From: Paenibacillus cymbidii
GTDB taxonomy: Bacteria > Bacillota > Bacilli > Paenibacillales > NBRC-103111
Assembly: GCF_004764705.1 (NCBI RefSeq)
Contig: NZ_SHLX01000023.1
Coordinates: 1-64,000, forward strand
Length of the DNA stretch: 64,000 nt
Direction of reading: 5' to 3'
This document shows positions 60,941 through 64,000 of the stretch, one piece after another. The notes under the pieces are model-generated. The model was given only the letters and a program-made list of their open reading frames with translations, was not told the DNA's origin and made no database searches. The translations under genes and the position numbers were made by a program. Each line of letters begins with the position of its first letter. Positions within the stretch are counted from its first letter, which is position 1.

Positions 60941-63097
60941 ATGGCGTATTTGTTTCGCTCCGTCTTCCGCTTTTTGATCCCGCACAAAAAATGGCTCGCC
61001 CTTTTTTTCCTTGCCTTGCTGTTCGAGCTGAGCTTCGAATATTTTACATCCCTTTGCATCAAATATTTGATCGACGACGCGATTGCGCCGCGCAACCTCA
61101 CCGTCTTTTTTGCGCTTCTGCTGGCGCTGCTGATCGGCGGCATCTTGAACCTGATCGTCGGCGTCGGCGGCGACTACGCGATGTCGAAGCTGAACGAAAC
61201 GATTCTGATCGGGCTGCGCAGCGAAGTGTACGAGCAGACGCAGCGGCTGTCCGCCCGCTTCTACTCCCGTTACCGCATCGGCGATATCGTGGCCCGGTTC
61301 ACGATCGATATTCCCGCCGTGGAGCATGCGCTGATGCGGACGTTCTCGAGCGGCATCCTGTCCGCCTTGAGCATTGTGGTCGGCAGCCTGCTGCTGTTTA
61401 CGCTCGAGTGGAAGCTTGCGCTGATCGCCTGCGTCGGCATCGCCCTGATGTTTGTTCCGCAGCGGCTGCTGCGCCGCCGCGCCCAGCGATACAACGAAGA
61501 TTACATCGGCGTCGTCGAAACGTTCTCCAATCGCATGGACGAAGAAATCAAAGCGTTCAAGCTCATTCGCGGCTTTCAATTGCAGGATGCGATGAAGGAC
61601 CGGTTTCGGAAAATGATGCAAACCTGGTTCGCGCTCGGCTTGAAAAAGAACTTCATCAATTCGAACCTCGAGCGGCTGCCGATTATGGTGCTTTCCGTGC
61701 TCAATGCCATCGTCCTCGGCGTAGGCGGTTATTTTACGTTTCAGGGCGGCATGACGGTAGGGGATCTGATCGCTTTCTACTCGGTTTTCGATACGCTGGC
61801 TATTGCGGTCATTACGCTGATCGAAGTCGTTCCCGACATCAACGAAGGCGAAGTCAGCATGCGGCGCGTGAACGAGGTGCTGGACATTCGTCCCGATCTG
61901 GAGGAGCGGGAAGCGGCGGCGCAAGCTCCTTCCTACGAACGGGAAATTACTTTCGATCGCGTAACGTTCGGCTATTCGGACGCCGCTCCCGTTATTCGCG
62001 ATCTGAGCGCCGCCATCCCCGTCGGCCGCTATGTGGCGCTTGTTGGCCCGAGCGGGTCCGGCAAAAGCACGGTGCTTCAGCTGCTGATGCGGTTCTACGA
62101 TCCGCAGAGCGGTTCCATCCGGATGGATGGCGTCGACTTGCGCAGCATGCCGCTATCCTCGCTGCTGCAGCAAACCGGCGTCGTGTTCCAGGAGCCGTAC
62201 TTGTTCCAGGCGACGATCCGCGACAACTTGCTGGCCGTTCATCCCGGCGCAAGCGAAGAGGAACTGGTCGCGGCGGCTCGCGCGGCGGACGTGCACGACG
62301 CGATCCTGCGGCTTGCGGACGGCTACGACACGATGATCGAGAACGACGGGGCGAACTTGTCGGTCAGCTTGCGCAACCGGATCGCCGTTGCGCGCGCCAT
62401 GCTGCGCCGGCACGAGCTGATGCTGCTGGACGAAGTGGCCGCCGCGCTCGATCCGGAATCGGAGGTCGAGCTGAACCATACGTTGGCGAAGTTCGGTTCG
62501 GGGCGAACCGTCATTGCGGTTTCGCACCGGCTGCGAACGGTGGCTCACGCCGACCGGATTTATTTCATCCAGCAAGGCGCCGTCGTCGAAAGCGGCACGC
62601 ACGACCAGCTTCTGGAGCGCAAAGGCGCTTACGCCCGGCTATGGGCCAAGCAGCAAGGATTTCGTGTCACGCAGGAAGGCAAAGTAATCGTGGAGGCGGA
62701 ACGATTGAAACAGATGGCGTTTTTTTCCGATATGAACGAGGAGCAGCTGGACGAAATCGCGGGCTTGCTGGCGACCGAACAAGTCGCCGGCGGACAGCAC
62801 ATATTCCGGCAGGGCGAACCGGGGCACAAGTTTTACATTATCGTCCGCGGCAAAGTGGAAGTCAGCCGGCGCAACGAAGCGGGGGAGACGGTGCGGATCG
62901 CCGTGCTTCAGGACGGCGACCATTTCGGCGAAATCGCGCTGCTGAACGAAGTGCCGCGCACCGCAGACATTACGGCGCTCGCGGACAGCACGTTCCTGAC
63001 GCTGACGCGGGTCCAGCTGCTGCCGCTGCTGGACCGGTACGAGGACATCAAGGTCAAGCTGTACCGGTCGCTCTCCGAGCGTTTGTCGGGGGAATAG
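60941..63097 (+). CDS. ABC exporter with C-terminal cyclic-nucleotide-binding domain
   Basis: The 718-residue protein has a six-helix exporter domain (about 1-310), an ATPase domain (about 335-570) and a CAP-like cyclic-nucleotide-binding domain (about 585-715). Walker A GPSGSGKST, Walker B MLLDEVAAALD and the SHRL His switch are present. The ABC signature normally reads LSGGQ but here reads LSVSL in NLSVSLRNRIAVARA, a serious change. The last domain keeps the phosphate cassette pattern FGEIALLNEVPRTAD. No strong ribosome-binding site is seen before the ATG. It may be a regulated lipid or drug exporter; the substrate is unknown. Confidence 0.86.
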   Translation: MAYLFRSVFRFLIPHKKWLALFFLALLFELSFEYFTSLCIKYLIDDAIAPRNLTVFFALLLALLIGGILNLIVGVGGDYAMSKLNETILIGLRSEVYEQTQRLSARFYSRYRIGDIVARFTIDIPAVEHALMRTFSSGILSALSIVVGSLLLFTLEWKLALIACVGIALMFVPQRLLRRRAQRYNEDYIGVVETFSNRMDEEIKAFKLIRGFQLQDAMKDRFRKMMQTWFALGLKKNFINSNLERLPIMVLSVLNAIVLGVGGYFTFQGGMTVGDLIAFYSVFDTLAIAVITLIEVVPDINEGEVSMRRVNEVLDIRPDLEEREAAAQAPSYEREITFDRVTFGYSDAAPVIRDLSAAIPVGRYVALVGPSGSGKSTVLQLLMRFYDPQSGSIRMDGVDLRSMPLSSLLQQTGVVFQEPYLFQATIRDNLLAVHPGASEEELVAAARAADVHDAILRLADGYDTMIENDGANLSVSLRNRIAVARAMLRRHELMLLDEVAAALDPESEVELNHTLAKFGSGRTVIAVSHRLRTVAHADRIYFIQQGAVVESGTHDQLLERKGAYARLWAKQQGFRVTQEGKVIVEAERLKQMAFFSDMNEEQLDEIAGLLATEQVAGGQHIFRQGEPGHKFYIIVRGKVEVSRRNEAGETVRIAVLQDGDHFGEIALLNEVPRTADITALADSTFLTLTRVQLLPLLDRYEDIKVKLYRSLSERLSGE

Positions 63098-63166
63098 CCG
63101 GGCGAATGGGGAAAGCGGGGGAACCCGCGGAACCCCGTTGAAATTTACTTCGTTACCCTTGGCGCT

Positions 63167-63196
63167 GAAATAGGCCATGAAAAATGGCTTATTTCC
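63167..63196. repeat. Palindromic intergenic repeat, solo copy
   Basis: Arms AATAGGCCAT and ATGGCTTATT around a GAAAA loop lie between the ABC exporter and the convergent membrane protein gene. Confidence 0.7.
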
Positions 63197-63249
63197 ATTC
63201 TCAAGCAGACGACGCGTCCAGCCAGCGAACCTCGGCCTTCGAGACGGCA

Positions 63250-63825
63250 TCAAGGAATATACAGCGACGCGCCTCCGTCGTGCCATTTCACGAGGCCGGG
63301 CTTGCCCAGCCTGCGGAAGCGGTAAAGCACATACAGCCGGGGCAGCAGCACCCAGGCATGAATACATAAGATGCCGGCGAACAGCGGCAGCGGAATCCAT
63401 ACATAGGCGATGCCCGCCCAGGCGATGCCGATCGCCAGCAGGTGCAAGTGCAGCCGCGTCTGCGCGCGCAAGCCGGCGAAGCCGCCCGGCAAGAAGCCGC
63501 AGCAGAGCGGCCGGAGCTTCCAGGCCCAGCTGCCGCGCGAGGAGTCGCGCGTGGTGCGCAGCAGCGTCATCGTCAGCGCGGTGTGCATCGCCCAGACGAT
63601 CGGCACGCCGAGAAGCGCGTACCCGATGCCGCGTCCGCCGGCCACGGCGATTTCGACGGCGGCGAACAGCAGAAGCAGCAAAGCGTAAGCGGTCGTCGCG
63701 ACAGGCGGAAATTGCTGCCGGCCGGCCAGCGTATAGTTGTAGAAAGTCGACTCCCCGGAAAGTCCGCGGTCGCGCTCTTTATCCCGGTCCTTATCCCAGT
63801 CTCTCAGTTGATCCTGTCGTTTCAT
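63250..63825 (-). CDS. Hypothetical integral membrane protein
   Basis: The 191-residue protein begins with a highly charged stretch (Asp/Lys/Arg-rich, residues 2-24) and has three or four hydrophobic segments (about 43-62, 66-88, 125-140, 142-160). A cytosolic PRLYVLYRFRRLG region follows. GGGGGA is found upstream of the ATG. It is convergent with the ABC exporter gene. No family is recognised with confidence. Confidence 0.7.
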   Translation of the reverse strand: MKRQDQLRDWDKDRDKERDRGLSGESTFYNYTLAGRQQFPPVATTAYALLLLLFAAVEIAVAGGRGIGYALLGVPIVWAMHTALTMTLLRTTRDSSRGSWAWKLRPLCCGFLPGGFAGLRAQTRLHLHLLAIGIAWAGIAYVWIPLPLFAGILCIHAWVLLPRLYVLYRFRRLGKPGLVKWHDGGASLYIP

Positions 63826-63917
63826 CGCGAAATCCCCCGATACATGCTGCTATCTATTGTATCGGCAATCCGCGCGACTGGGAAGAGAGCGTTTCGTCGA
63901 TCCTCTCGCCGGCCGGG
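63826..63917. other. Short intergenic region
   Basis: No gene or clear regulatory signal is seen between the hypothetical membrane protein and the partial permease gene. Confidence 0.4.
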
Positions 63918-64000
63918 TTACCCGACTACGCCGGTGCGCTCCACGCTTTCGACAAAATACTTCTGCACAAGCGCATACAGCACAATAAGCGGCAGCACGG
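63918..64000 (-). CDS. Carbohydrate ABC transporter permease, 3' end only
   Basis: Read on the minus strand from the window edge, an open frame gives 26 residues, VLPLIVLYALVQKYFVES followed by VERTGVVG and a TAA stop. The P-x2-x-x-L-Y-x-x-V-Q-K-Y-F-V pattern and the final small-residue G are typical of the C-terminus of MalG-type sugar permeases, as in the permease at 28063-28932. The gene continues beyond the window, suggesting another sugar transport operon there. Confidence 0.75.
   Translation of the reverse strand, partial: VLPLIVLYALVQKYFVESVERTGVVG

Noticed and set aside
55937..61924. 1995-codon open frame on the minus strand
   Set aside because: It runs antisense to pcrA, ligA and the ABC exporter, is extremely Arg/His/Ala/Val-rich and has no domain; it is a GC-rich shadow frame.
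1..64000. tRNA, rRNA, insertion sequences, prophage genes
   Set aside because: None could be recognised on either strand; no transposase or integrase motifs were found in the translated frames.

Overview
The window looks like a chromosomal segment of a Gram-positive, high-GC member of the Paenibacillaceae (Paenibacillus or Cohnella type). The basis is the pcrB / pcrA / ligA housekeeping genes of Firmicutes type, purine-rich Shine-Dalgarno sites with frequent GTG and TTG starts, LplA/LplB/LplC-type sugar ABC transporters, YesN/AraC regulators and a very large secreted CBM-bearing lyase. No rRNA, tRNA, CRISPR array, phage or insertion sequence was recognised.

Layout. 0.3-14.3 kb: a cytosolic carbohydrate module with two paralogous heparinase II/III-type lyases, a GH4 glycosidase, a SIS isomerase, a PfkB sugar kinase fused in frame to the second lyase, a divergent AraC regulator and a DUF4838 protein. 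14.3-18.1 kb: small unrelated genes (anchored hypothetical, alpha/beta hydrolase, tandem-HTH MerR protein, Gfo/Idh/MocA dehydrogenase). 18.3-22.5 kb: four-gene Gld-type ABC transporter operon. 22.7-46.6 kb: a polysaccharide-utilisation region with a secreted PL8 lyase carrying three F5/8C domains, a sugar ABC transporter (two permeases and a lipoprotein), a third heparinase II/III protein, an Eis-like GNAT protein, a second DUF4838 protein with its AraC regulator, a medium-chain dehydrogenase and a 2630-residue secreted modular lyase. 46.7-51.2 kb: a membrane-anchored AraC sensor-regulator and a MerR/DUF2268-like/DUF5946 group. 51.2-63.8 kb: metallophosphoesterase, pcrB, a reverse-strand block (arylsulfatase, DinB/BstA-like, HD hydrolase), pcrA, ligA, an ABC exporter with a cyclic-nucleotide-binding domain, and a small membrane protein. 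The last 83 bases are the end of another sugar permease.

How the genes may work together (inference). The secreted PL8 and giant lyases would cut a uronic-acid-containing, possibly sulfated polysaccharide outside the cell. The LplA/B/C-type transporter would import oligosaccharides. The three heparinase-family proteins without signal peptides, the GH4 enzyme and the DUF4838 proteins would break them down inside. The SIS isomerase and PfkB kinase would feed the sugars into central metabolism. The GH4 operon and the first DUF4838 gene share a promoter-proximal sequence box at the same distance from the -10 element, which suggests common control by the AraC protein encoded between them.

The main non-coding surprises are a family of 25-36 bp palindromic repeats scattered through intergenic regions, a second repeat family around a GGGATA core at 3.6-4.2 kb, three short upstream ORFs with strong ribosome-binding sites ahead of polysaccharide-active genes, and near-identical promoters in front of the separated pcrB and pcrA genes.
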